A stretch of 6,854 nucleotides of DNA, taken from Alphaproteobacteria bacterium (GTDB taxonomy: Bacteria; Pseudomonadota; Alphaproteobacteria; Rs-D84). The position numbers and the translations under genes are program-made. The stretch is taken from assembly GCA_009782725.1 (NCBI GenBank), contig WRIM01000029.1, positions 1-6,854 on the forward strand, in the 5' to 3' direction. Below, piece after piece: positions 1 to 5,670 of the stretch; the first letter of the stretch is position 1, and each line of letters starts with the position of its first letter. Under the pieces are notes generated by a model that was given only the letters and a program-made list of their open reading frames with translations, did not search any database and was not told the DNA's origin.

Positions 1-419
1 GCGGCATTCTTATTCCTTATTCCTTTTTCCTTATTCCTTGTTTCCGCCTCTACACTGCTGAGCCTTTCGTCGACGAATGTAATCGGAATATCGACCGCGG
101 CCGCAAGTTCGTTTGCAAAAACACGCACCATGCGCGTAGTATTCGAATCGGTTCCGTCCGCGTGCGTGGGTAATCCAATTACAATCCCAACAATCTTATC
201 TGATTCAATTGCACTTTGAACTTTGCCAACCACCCACCGCGAACTTTGTTCGCGGCGGGGCCCGGAGTTTGAACTTTCGATAATCCCTCGCGGGAATACG
301 AATTCTCGGGCGGCGTCGCTTATCGCCACACCCATTCGCTTTGCCCCCCAATCTATGCCCAAAATGGCGCCCGAATCCGGTATTCTTGTTACAAAATCCT
401 TGAAATCTGTGTATAACAT
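1..419 (-). CDS. ruvX: RuvX/YqgF RNase H-fold nuclease (3' end cut off by window edge)
   Basis: This is the YqgF/RuvX family, an RNase H-fold nuclease linked to 5' maturation of pre-16S rRNA and annotated as a putative Holliday junction resolvase. Translating the minus strand from the ATG at 419 gives 139 residues before the left edge. The N-terminal acidic motif is at residues 20-35 (LGIDWGAKRMGVAISD), the GLP block at 82-84 with HADGT after it, and the DERLSSVEAE catalytic block at 117-126. The last catalytic Asp lies outside the window. The protein has about 18 residues before the first motif. The stretch at 48-65 seems about 8 residues longer than in E. coli YqgF and coincides with a hairpin. 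Residues 127-139 (TRNKEKGIRNKNA) come from a 7-bp tandem array. There is no Shine-Dalgarno before the ATG, and a strong promoter sits directly upstream. Divergent from gatC. Family assignment is confident; the insertions are inferred. Confidence 0.93.
   Translation of the reverse strand, partial: MLYTDFKDFVTRIPDSGAILGIDWGAKRMGVAISDAAREFVFPRGIIESSNSGPRREQSSRWVVGKVQSAIESDKIVGIVIGLPTHADGTDSNTTRMVRVFANELAAAVDIPITFVDERLSSVEAETRNKEKGIRNKNA
12..39 (-). repeat. Heptamer tandem array inside ruvX
   Basis: Read on the ruvX coding strand there are four head-to-tail copies of AAGGAAW (39-33, 32-26, 25-19, 18-12), followed by a degenerate AAGAATG (11-5). Seven is not a multiple of three, so the protein does not repeat. 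The array lies directly after the conserved DERLSSVEAE block, in the loop that is flexible in RuvX structures. By analogy with the mirrored array in miaB, a pyrimidine-rich return arm may lie beyond the left edge, which cannot be seen here. Confidence 0.75.
237..255. repeat. Perfect hairpin inside ruvX
   Basis: Perfect inverted repeat with 8-bp arms (CCGCGAAC and GTTCGCGG) around a 3-nt TTT loop. On the ruvX strand it encodes the RREQSSR part of residues 55-61, where the protein appears about 8 residues longer than E. coli YqgF between the conserved PLxxI and GLP segments. It may be an inserted element or a chance palindrome in GC-rich coding sequence. Confidence 0.5.
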
Positions 420-427
420 AGTATTAT
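400..427 (+). promoter_or_regulatory. Candidate sigma70-type promoter of the gatC operon
   Basis: TTGAAA (400-405), a 16-nt spacer and TATTAT (422-427), each one base from consensus. Predicted transcription start is near 434, giving a leader of about 40 nt before gatC. The -35 lies inside the first codons of ruvX, and the -10 shares bases with the ruvX -10 on the other strand. Motif match only. Confidence 0.45.
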
Positions 428-453
428 TATAGCCAATATTTCACAATTATCAA
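426..453 (-). promoter_or_regulatory. Candidate sigma70-type promoter of ruvX, predicting a leaderless mRNA
   Basis: On the minus strand TTGATA (453-448) is followed by a 16-nt spacer and a perfect TATAAT (431-426). Initiation about 7 nt downstream falls at 419, the A of the ruvX ATG. The bases before that ATG contain no purine-rich ribosome binding site, which agrees with leaderless translation. Its -10 overlaps the gatC -10 by two bases, so the two promoters could exclude each other. Confidence 0.5.
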
Positions 454-474
454 TTAAATAGAACGGACGGCATT

Positions 475-768
475 ATGGCATTTACAAAACAAGAACTGGC
501 AAAATTCACCAACCAGATACGGATTGAAATTCCCGACGAAAAACTAGAAGCAATGCACGTGGACCAAGTCTGGGAATGGATGAATCAAATGAAGAAAACC
601 GATACAACGGGGGTCGAGCCGATGTTCACGCCGGCACAGCATGCGGCGCCCCTGCGCGACGATGTGGTGACCGTCGGCAATGTAAGGGACGCGCTTCTTG
701 CCAATACTCCCGACAAATCCGGGAACGCGCGCGGTTACTTTGCCGTCCCGAAAATAATCGATGAATAA
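475..768 (+). CDS. gatC: Asp/Glu-tRNA amidotransferase subunit C
   Basis: GatC is the small subunit that clasps GatA and GatB in the GatCAB complex, which converts Glu-tRNA(Gln) and/or Asp-tRNA(Asn) to the correctly amidated forms in the cytoplasm. The 97-residue length is normal. Family signatures are visible: the helical N-terminus with LAKFTNQIRIEIPDEKLE, the DTTGVEPM turn at residues 43-50, PLRDDVVT at 60-67, and the closing LLANTP...GYFAVPKII. The ATG at 475 is preceded by a purine-rich GGACGG (465-470), which suits a ribosome binding site. It is the first gene of the operon, with gatA 19 nt downstream. Nothing is missing from the expected sequence. Confidence 0.95.
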   Translation: MAFTKQELAKFTNQIRIEIPDEKLEAMHVDQVWEWMNQMKKTDTTGVEPMFTPAQHAAPLRDDVVTVGNVRDALLANTPDKSGNARGYFAVPKIIDE

Positions 769-787
769 TTTTAATACAGAGAATTAC

Positions 788-2302
788 ATGAACCTTATCG
801 ACCTTACACTTACAGAAGCTCTTGCGAAATTGCGCGCCCGGGAAATCACCGCGGTAGAGCTTACAACCGCCTATCTTGACCGGATTGAAAAATTCGGCGC
901 AGAGTTAAATTGTTACATAACTGTGACGCGCGAACGCGCTCTTGCCGATGCGGCAGAATCCGACCGTCGTTATGCGGACGGTACAAACCGTGGTCTTGAA
1001 GGAATTCCGATTGCAATGAAAGATAATTTTGCAACGATTGGCATTCGTTCTACCGGGGGGTCGCATATTCTTGAAAATTTTATCCCGGGATATGAATCAA
1101 CAGTGTCGCAAAAATTGGCGGACGCGGGCTGCGTGCTTCTTGGCAAAACGAATATGAGCGAATTCGGAATGTCAAGCAGCGCCAAAACATCATACTTTGG
1201 CCCGTCATTGAACCCGTATAACCGCGGCATGCGATTATCCCCCGGCGGAAGCAGCAGCGGTTCCGCCACCGCCGTCGCCGCCGGATTATGCTGTGCCGCA
1301 ACCGGGACAGACACGGGAAATTCGATTCGTTTTCCGGCGTCTTTATGCGGCCTTGTCGGAATGAAGCCCAGTTACGGCGTGTGCAGCCGATTCGGATGCT
1401 TTCCATTCGCGTCTTCACTTGATCACCCCGGCGTATTTGGACGAAACGTCGACGATTGCGCATTAATGCTGGCCGCTGCCGCGGGATTTGAGCCACAAGA
1501 ATCAACATCCGCAACGGTTGCGGATAAAATTGCAGATTCATTAAAATCCCCGCTTGCCGAATTGCCTTTGCGCGGTCTTAAAATCGGAATTATCCGCGAG
1601 CTTGAAAGTTTGGACATCGACCCGAATATAAAATCGGAATTCAATCGTCATATAGAAAATTTAAAATCAAACGGCGCGGAAATTATCAAAGTCTCTGTCC
1701 CGCACGTTTTGGATTTGGAAACGCTGTACATGGTGATTTCCCGCGCCGAAGCGTCAAGCAACCTGGCGCGTTTGGACGGCATGCGTTACGGCCTTCGGGT
1801 CGAGGGCGACGGTCTTGACGATACTTATAAAAAAACGCGCGCGGCCGGATTCGGCCCGTATGTAAAGTTTCGACTTGTCACCGGCGCGGTGATGTTGACC
1901 GAAAAGTTTTACAAAGATTGCTTTCTCCAGGCTACAAAAATCCGCCGCATATTAGACAATGAATTGTTGGCCGCGTTTGAAAAATGCGATTTGATTGTCA
2001 ATCCGACGTGCCCTTGCACCGCGGATGCGGCACCGTTAAATAACGAATCCTCGCCCGAGAATTCTCTTGCGGCCGACGAATTCTCGGCCCAGAATTTTTA
2101 TATGGCCGACACGCTGACAATCGCGGCGAATATGTCGGGACTGCCTGCGGCATCCGTCCCCATGGCGCTTTGCAACGGATTACCGGCGGGCCTTCATATA
2201 ATGGGCCGGCGTTTTGACGACACGCGCGTGTTGCAGTGCGCAAAGCATATTGAAAAATTCGCCGCGTTCGACAACCGCCCGACAACCGTCATGGGGGAAT
2301 AA
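788..2302 (+). CDS. gatA: Asp/Glu-tRNA amidotransferase subunit A (glutaminase subunit)
   Basis: GatA is the amidase-signature subunit that releases ammonia from glutamine for GatB. I chose ATG 788 because MNLIDLTLTEA matches the usual GatA opening, AGAGA (778-782) is a plausible ribosome binding site, and the catalytic Lys then falls at 78, close to Lys79 of the S. aureus enzyme; ATG 761 (9 residues longer, overlapping gatC by 8 nt) remains possible. From 788 the Lys-Ser-Ser triad is K78, S155 in GGSSSGS and S179 in TDTGNSIR. Counterparts of the glutamine-binding Arg and Asp are R362 and D441. Two oddities stand out. The glycine before the nucleophilic serine is Asn (DTGNSIR, usually DTGGSIR), and the usual SLDQ is SLDH (residues 211-212). 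About 12 extra residues around 415-432 coincide with an inverted repeat. The enzyme is probably active, since all catalytic and binding residues are present. Confidence 0.95.
   Translation: MNLIDLTLTEALAKLRAREITAVELTTAYLDRIEKFGAELNCYITVTRERALADAAESDRRYADGTNRGLEGIPIAMKDNFATIGIRSTGGSHILENFIPGYESTVSQKLADAGCVLLGKTNMSEFGMSSSAKTSYFGPSLNPYNRGMRLSPGGSSSGSATAVAAGLCCAATGTDTGNSIRFPASLCGLVGMKPSYGVCSRFGCFPFASSLDHPGVFGRNVDDCALMLAAAAGFEPQESTSATVADKIADSLKSPLAELPLRGLKIGIIRELESLDIDPNIKSEFNRHIENLKSNGAEIIKVSVPHVLDLETLYMVISRAEASSNLARLDGMRYGLRVEGDGLDDTYKKTRAAGFGPYVKFRLVTGAVMLTEKFYKDCFLQATKIRRILDNELLAAFEKCDLIVNPTCPCTADAAPLNNESSPENSLAADEFSAQNFYMADTLTIAANMSGLPAASVPMALCNGLPAGLHIMGRRFDDTRVLQCAKHIEKFAAFDNRPTTVMGE
2055..2087. 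repeat. Inverted repeat inserted in gatA
   Basis: Perfect 10-bp arms, CCGAGAATTC (2055-2064) and GAATTCTCGG (2078-2087), separate a 13-nt loop. The segment encodes roughly PENSLAADEFS. GatA residues between the substrate-binding Arg and Asp are about 12 more than in S. aureus GatA (R362/D441 here against R358/D425), so a 33-36 nt in-frame insertion at this loop fits well. The same 10-mer, GAATTCTCGG, also occurs at 300-309 in ruvX, where no insertion is apparent. Confidence 0.6.
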
Positions 2303-2303
2303 A

Positions 2304-2864
2304 ATGACCGAAATGATCGACGTTTTGAATGCGGACGGCACAAAGACCGGGCGGGCGGCTCCAAAAGAACAAATTTTCCGCAAAGGATTATGGCATCGCG
2401 GCGCAACGCTTTGCGTTATAAACGACCGCGGCGAATTTTTGCTGCACAAGCGCAGCCCGCATAAACGCTGGGTTCCGAATGTCTGGGCAAATGGCACGGC
2501 CGGCCGCGTCGACGCGGGAGAGTCCGCCACCGACGCCATAATCCGCGAATCATTCGAAGAATTGGGCCTGACCATACCCGAATCCGATTTGATACATATC
2601 GGAAACTTCCGGGTTGAAGAGGAGAATCCCCCGCACGGCTGGTCGCGCGTAATTTTCGATGTCTTTCTTATACGCGGCGATTACCGATTGAACCGCATGC
2701 GATTGAACGTATTCGAAGTGTCCGAGGCAAGGTATGTCGCAATAGATAAATTGGAAGAATTTATGGATAGAAATCCGACGATCACCACTTTGCGCGACCA
2801 TATCTGGCCAATGGTGAAAAAGTATTTAGAAACAAACGAAGGGTTGAACAAATGTATACAATAA
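2304..2864 (+). CDS. Nudix hydrolase, isopentenyl-diphosphate-isomerase-like, substrate unknown
   Basis: A 186-residue Nudix protein. The complete Nudix box GX5EX7REUXEEXGU is at residues 67-89, from GRVDAGE to RESFEELGL, so the metal-binding glutamates for pyrophosphate hydrolysis are present. The opening EMIDVLNADGTKTG and the HRGATLCVIND...LLHKRS segment resemble type 1 isopentenyl-diphosphate isomerase and E. coli YfcD. The isomerase catalytic Cys (in NSVCGH) is replaced by WANGTAG, and its catalytic Glu (in ENEVCPVF) by SRVIFDVF, so isomerase activity is unlikely. ATG 2304 is chosen because GGGGGA (2293-2298) sits 5 nt upstream; an in-frame ATG at 2214 would overlap gatA by 89 nt and add no conserved sequence. 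It lies 1 nt after gatA and overlaps gatB by 13 nt, so it is cotranscribed with the amidotransferase genes. Its role there is not clear from sequence. Confidence 0.85.
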   Translation: MTEMIDVLNADGTKTGRAAPKEQIFRKGLWHRGATLCVINDRGEFLLHKRSPHKRWVPNVWANGTAGRVDAGESATDAIIRESFEELGLTIPESDLIHIGNFRVEEENPPHGWSRVIFDVFLIRGDYRLNRMRLNVFEVSEARYVAIDKLEEFMDRNPTITTLRDHIWPMVKKYLETNEGLNKCIQ

Positions 2865-4327
2865 CGGGAAAAACGGGCGATTGGGAAGTTGTAATCGGTT
2901 TGGAAACGCATATCGAAGTCTTAAGCAAATCAAAGCTTTTCGACGGGGCAAGCGCGGACTATAAACCGAACGTGCCCCCGAATACCCAAGTTGGTTTTAT
3001 CGGCACCGCCATGCCGGGCATGCTGCCGACCTTAAACCGCGAATGCGTGAATCAGGCTATACGATTTGGTCTTGCAATTAATGCCGACATATCGCGCCGT
3101 TCGATCTTCGCCCGGAAACAGTATTTTTATCCAGATTTACCCCAAGGCTATCAGATTACGCAACCCGCGAACGAGCCGCCCGTCGTCGGCCGCGGATATC
3201 TGGAAATCATGGGAGACGACGGACATCCGAAAAAAATCCGTATCGAACGCGCACACTTGGAACAAGACGCCGCCGCGAACAAACACGACGCGCATCCGAC
3301 AAAATCATTCGTGGATTTCAACCGATGCGGCGTGGCGCTTCTTGAAATCGTGACATTCTTGGATACTAAAGACCCCGAAAACCGCGAATACATAACCTCT
3401 CCGGACGAGGCAGAGCGCTATCTTCGCCAAATTCGTGAAATCGTCCGCGCGACGGGCGTTGGCCTTGCCAACATGGAAGAAGGACAAATGCGCGCCGACG
3501 TAAACGTGTCCGTAAGACGCGCAGGATCCAACGAATTCAACGAACGCTGTGAAATCAAAAATATGGTGTCATTCAAATTTATCAAAACCGCGATTGAATT
3601 CGAAGCCCGCCGTCAAATTGAAATCTTGGAATCGGGCAAAGCGGTCGAACGCAGCACGATGCACTTTAACCAAAACGACGGCACGACAAGCGTGGCGCGT
3701 TCGAAAGAAGACGCGCTTGATTATCGTTATTTTCCAGACCCGGATTTGCTGCCTCTTATCATCACGGACGAACAGATTGAAGAAATTCGGAAAACCCTGC
3801 CCGAATTGCCGGCCGCGCGCCGCGCGCGATATATGGGTGATTGGGGCTTGTCCGAATACGACGCGTCGCGCCTTACCGAATCGGTTGAGATTTCAAAATG
3901 GTTCGAAGAGGCTGTCGCGGGCAAACCCGCCCGCGCCAAAGGCGTTGCGAATTGGATGATAACGGAATTATTCGCGCATCCTGAATTTGAAATGAAGCCG
4001 GATGACTTGGCCGAACTTGTCGACATGATTGCAAGCGGTGAAATCAACGGCAAGATTGCAAAAGATATATTCACCAAAATGCTGGAGGGCGTTTCGGGCA
4101 CCCCGCGCGGGATTGCGGAAAAGCACGGCCTTCGCCAAGTTAACGACACCGCCGCAATAGAATCGGCCGTCGACACTGTCATTGCCGCGAACAGCCCCCA
4201 AGTCGCGGAATACAAATCCGGCAAGGTCGGCCTTCTTGGATTCTTTGTCGGTGCGGTGATGAAACAAACCGGCGGTCGGGCAAACCCGGCAACGGTAAAT
4301 GAAATTTTGAAAACGAAACTGGGATGA
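2852..4327 (+). CDS. gatB: Asp/Glu-tRNA amidotransferase subunit B
   Basis: GatB binds the mischarged tRNA, phosphorylates the aminoacyl carboxylate with ATP and amidates it with ammonia channelled from GatA. The 491-residue length is slightly above normal. Visible blocks are WEVVIGLETH (11-20; His20 and E137 of HLEQD and E165 of ALLEIVT match the metal-binding positions), AMPGMLPTLN (53-62), YFYPDLPQGYQITQ (91-104), NMEEGQMRADVNVSVR, DYRYFPDPDLLPL and a C-terminal GatB/YqeY helical domain ending GFFVGAVMKQTGGRANP. The N-terminal zinc cysteines of some bacterial GatB are absent (SKLFDGAS), as in alphaproteobacterial forms I know. About 9 extra residues follow VTFLD (around 170-186). The ATG at 2852 has GAAGGG (2838-2843) 8 nt upstream, inside the Nudix gene. 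The stop overlaps the miaB start as ATGA. Confidence 0.96.
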   Translation: MYTITGKTGDWEVVIGLETHIEVLSKSKLFDGASADYKPNVPPNTQVGFIGTAMPGMLPTLNRECVNQAIRFGLAINADISRRSIFARKQYFYPDLPQGYQITQPANEPPVVGRGYLEIMGDDGHPKKIRIERAHLEQDAAANKHDAHPTKSFVDFNRCGVALLEIVTFLDTKDPENREYITSPDEAERYLRQIREIVRATGVGLANMEEGQMRADVNVSVRRAGSNEFNERCEIKNMVSFKFIKTAIEFEARRQIEILESGKAVERSTMHFNQNDGTTSVARSKEDALDYRYFPDPDLLPLIITDEQIEEIRKTLPELPAARRARYMGDWGLSEYDASRLTESVEISKWFEEAVAGKPARAKGVANWMITELFAHPEFEMKPDDLAELVDMIASGEINGKIAKDIFTKMLEGVSGTPRGIAEKHGLRQVNDTAAIESAVDTVIAANSPQVAEYKSGKVGLLGFFVGAVMKQTGGRANPATVNEILKTKLG

Positions 4328-5670
4328 AGACTTTTTACATCAAAACTTTCGGATGCCAGATGAACGTGTATGATAGTCAGCGGATTGTGTCGATGCTGCG
4401 CGGACGCGGAATGGTTCAGACCGAATCGGTCGAAGACGCGGACATCATAATTCTAAACACATGCAGCGTTCGGGAAAAAGCAACCAACAAAGTATTTTCC
4501 GAACTTGGGCGCATACGCGACAGAAAAAAAACATCCGCCCTTTTCGGCATAATCGGATGCGTCGCGCGCGAAAGCGGCGCGGATGCCTTTCGGCGTATTC
4601 CGGAATTGAACTTTGTTTTGGGCCCGCAATCGTATCACAAGCTGCCCATGATTTTGGACAATCCCGACGCGCGGTTATTAAATATAGATTTATCGGGACT
4701 TGAAAAATTCGACGAATTGCCCCCAATGACGGACAGCCCCGCGGTCGCATACATCCCAATCCAAGAGGGTTGCAATCATTGCTGTACATATTGCATTGTG
4801 CCGTATACCCGCGGTCGGGAATTATCTAGGGCCTTTGAAGATGTTATGCGCGACGTGCGTGACGCGGCGGCCGGCGGCGCGATCGAAATATGTTTCTTGG
4901 GGCAAAATGTGAATGGATATCGGGATAAAGATTCGCGCACGCTCGCCGACCTTTGCCGCGATACCGCCAAAATCGATTCGATAAAACGCATTCGTTTTAC
5001 ATCCAGCTATCCCACAGAAATGTCCGATGATTTAATCGAATTATTTGGTACAGAGCCAAAACTTTTGCCATTCCTAAACATGCCAATACAAAGCGGGTCG
5101 CCCGATGTATTGACAAGGATGAACCGCCCGTATTCGTTGGAACTATATATAGATATTGTTAGAAAACTGCGTGCGGCGCGGTCCGACATTCAAATCTCAA
5201 GCGATTTTATCGTGGGCTTTCCAGGTGAGACGGACGCGGATTTCGAAATGACATGTGACATCGCCCGCCTTGTCGGTTACATAAATTCCTATTCATTTAA
5301 ATATTCGCCGCGCCCGCATACGGCGGCCGCAATTATGCGCGACCAGATTCCGGAAAATATAAAAAAAGAGCGTCTTAAAATCTTGGACGATATTCTGACC
5401 GAAAACAATCGCGCGTTCAATGAATCATGCGTCGGGCAAACTATGTCGTGTTTAATCGAAGGCCCGGACAAAACCGGCCGCCACATAATCGCCCGCACGC
5501 CATACATGCAAAAGGTTATTGTTCCGGCCATGCCGGAACAAAGAGTAGAAGAGCAGAAGAGTAAGAGAGTAAAGAACAAACATCAACTCTCCTACTCTCC
5601 TACTCTCTTACTCTCTGTCAAAATCACCTCTGCCAATAAATGCTCGCTTCGCGGGGAAATCGCGGCTTAG
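4324..5670 (+). CDS. miaB: tRNA-2-methylthio-N6-dimethylallyladenosine synthase
   Basis: MiaB adds a methylthio group to i6A37 of tRNAs reading codons that start with U, using radical SAM chemistry and two 4Fe-4S clusters. The UPF0004 domain supplies C11, C47 and C79 for the auxiliary cluster. The radical SAM cluster is C150, C154 and C157 in EGCNHCCTYCIVPYTRG, with an extra Cys at 153 where Tyr is common. GQNVNGYRD, SSYP and NMPIQSGSPDVLTRMNR follow as in the family. The C-terminal TRAM domain starts near 372. Between QKVIVPA and VKITSANKCSLRGEI it carries about 29 residues where 10-12 are usual. That stretch is encoded by a hairpin and a mirrored octamer array, and the frame is preserved. 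The ATG overlaps the gatB stop by 4 nt, implying translational coupling, and the stop overlaps that of the convergent radical SAM gene. MiaB substrate needs MiaA, which is not in this window. Confidence 0.95.
   Translation: MKTFYIKTFGCQMNVYDSQRIVSMLRGRGMVQTESVEDADIIILNTCSVREKATNKVFSELGRIRDRKKTSALFGIIGCVARESGADAFRRIPELNFVLGPQSYHKLPMILDNPDARLLNIDLSGLEKFDELPPMTDSPAVAYIPIQEGCNHCCTYCIVPYTRGRELSRAFEDVMRDVRDAAAGGAIEICFLGQNVNGYRDKDSRTLADLCRDTAKIDSIKRIRFTSSYPTEMSDDLIELFGTEPKLLPFLNMPIQSGSPDVLTRMNRPYSLELYIDIVRKLRAARSDIQISSDFIVGFPGETDADFEMTCDIARLVGYINSYSFKYSPRPHTAAAIMRDQIPENIKKERLKILDDILTENNRAFNESCVGQTMSCLIEGPDKTGRHIIARTPYMQKVIVPAMPEQRVEEQKSKRVKNKHQLSYSPTLLLSVKITSANKCSLRGEIAA
5519..5541. repeat. Perfect GC-rich hairpin in the miaB TRAM region
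   Basis: Perfect 10-bp arms TTGTTCCGGC (5519-5528) and GCCGGAACAA (5532-5541) around a CAT loop. It encodes IVPAMPEQ at the boundary between conserved TRAM sequence and the extra residues, and it abuts the mirrored octamer array. No T-run follows on the plus strand. On the minus strand it is followed by TAACCTTTT, so it might weakly terminate readthrough from the convergent gene. Confidence 0.7.
5540..5616. repeat. Mirrored octamer array (long imperfect inverted repeat) inside miaB
   Basis: The left half holds four purine-rich octamers of the form AGAGYARR (5542-5573). The right half holds four pyrimidine-rich octamers ACTCTCYK (5586-5617; two ACTCTCCT, one ACTCTCTT, one ACTCTCTG). Arms 5540-5571 and 5585-5616 pair at 25 of 32 positions around a 13-nt loop. 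The whole block is in frame and encodes the low-complexity RVEEQKSKRVKNKHQLSYSP segment plus TLLLS. It shares the design of the ruvX array (short purine-rich unit, in frame, near a gene 3' part) with a different unit length and sequence. Confidence 0.85.

Noticed and set aside
223..432. Plus-strand open frame of 69 codons over ruvX
   Set aside because: The minus strand encodes conserved RuvX motifs throughout this span, and the plus-strand frame has no family resemblance.
1244..1267. Hairpin GGCGGAA...TTCCGCC in gatA
   Set aside because: It lies in the universally conserved GGSSSGSA active-site sequence, so it cannot be an insertion; it shows that chance hairpins occur in this GC-rich coding DNA.
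2214..2303. Upstream ATG giving the Nudix protein 30 more residues
   Set aside because: It overlaps gatA out of frame by 89 nt, adds no recognisable Nudix sequence, and ATG 2304 has a strong Shine-Dalgarno at the right distance.
2497..2517. Perfect palindromes CGGCCGGCCG and CCGCGTCGACGCGG in the Nudix gene
   Set aside because: They encode the start of the conserved Nudix box (GRVDAG), with no added residues; codon choice explains them.
2304..2864. Calling the Nudix gene idi (isopentenyl-diphosphate isomerase)
   Set aside because: The catalytic Cys and Glu of type 1 isomerase are both absent, and the Nudix box is complete as in hydrolases.
5540..5616. CRISPR array or transposon end
   Set aside because: Units are only 8 bp without spacers, the block is in frame in miaB, and no transposase or target duplication is visible.
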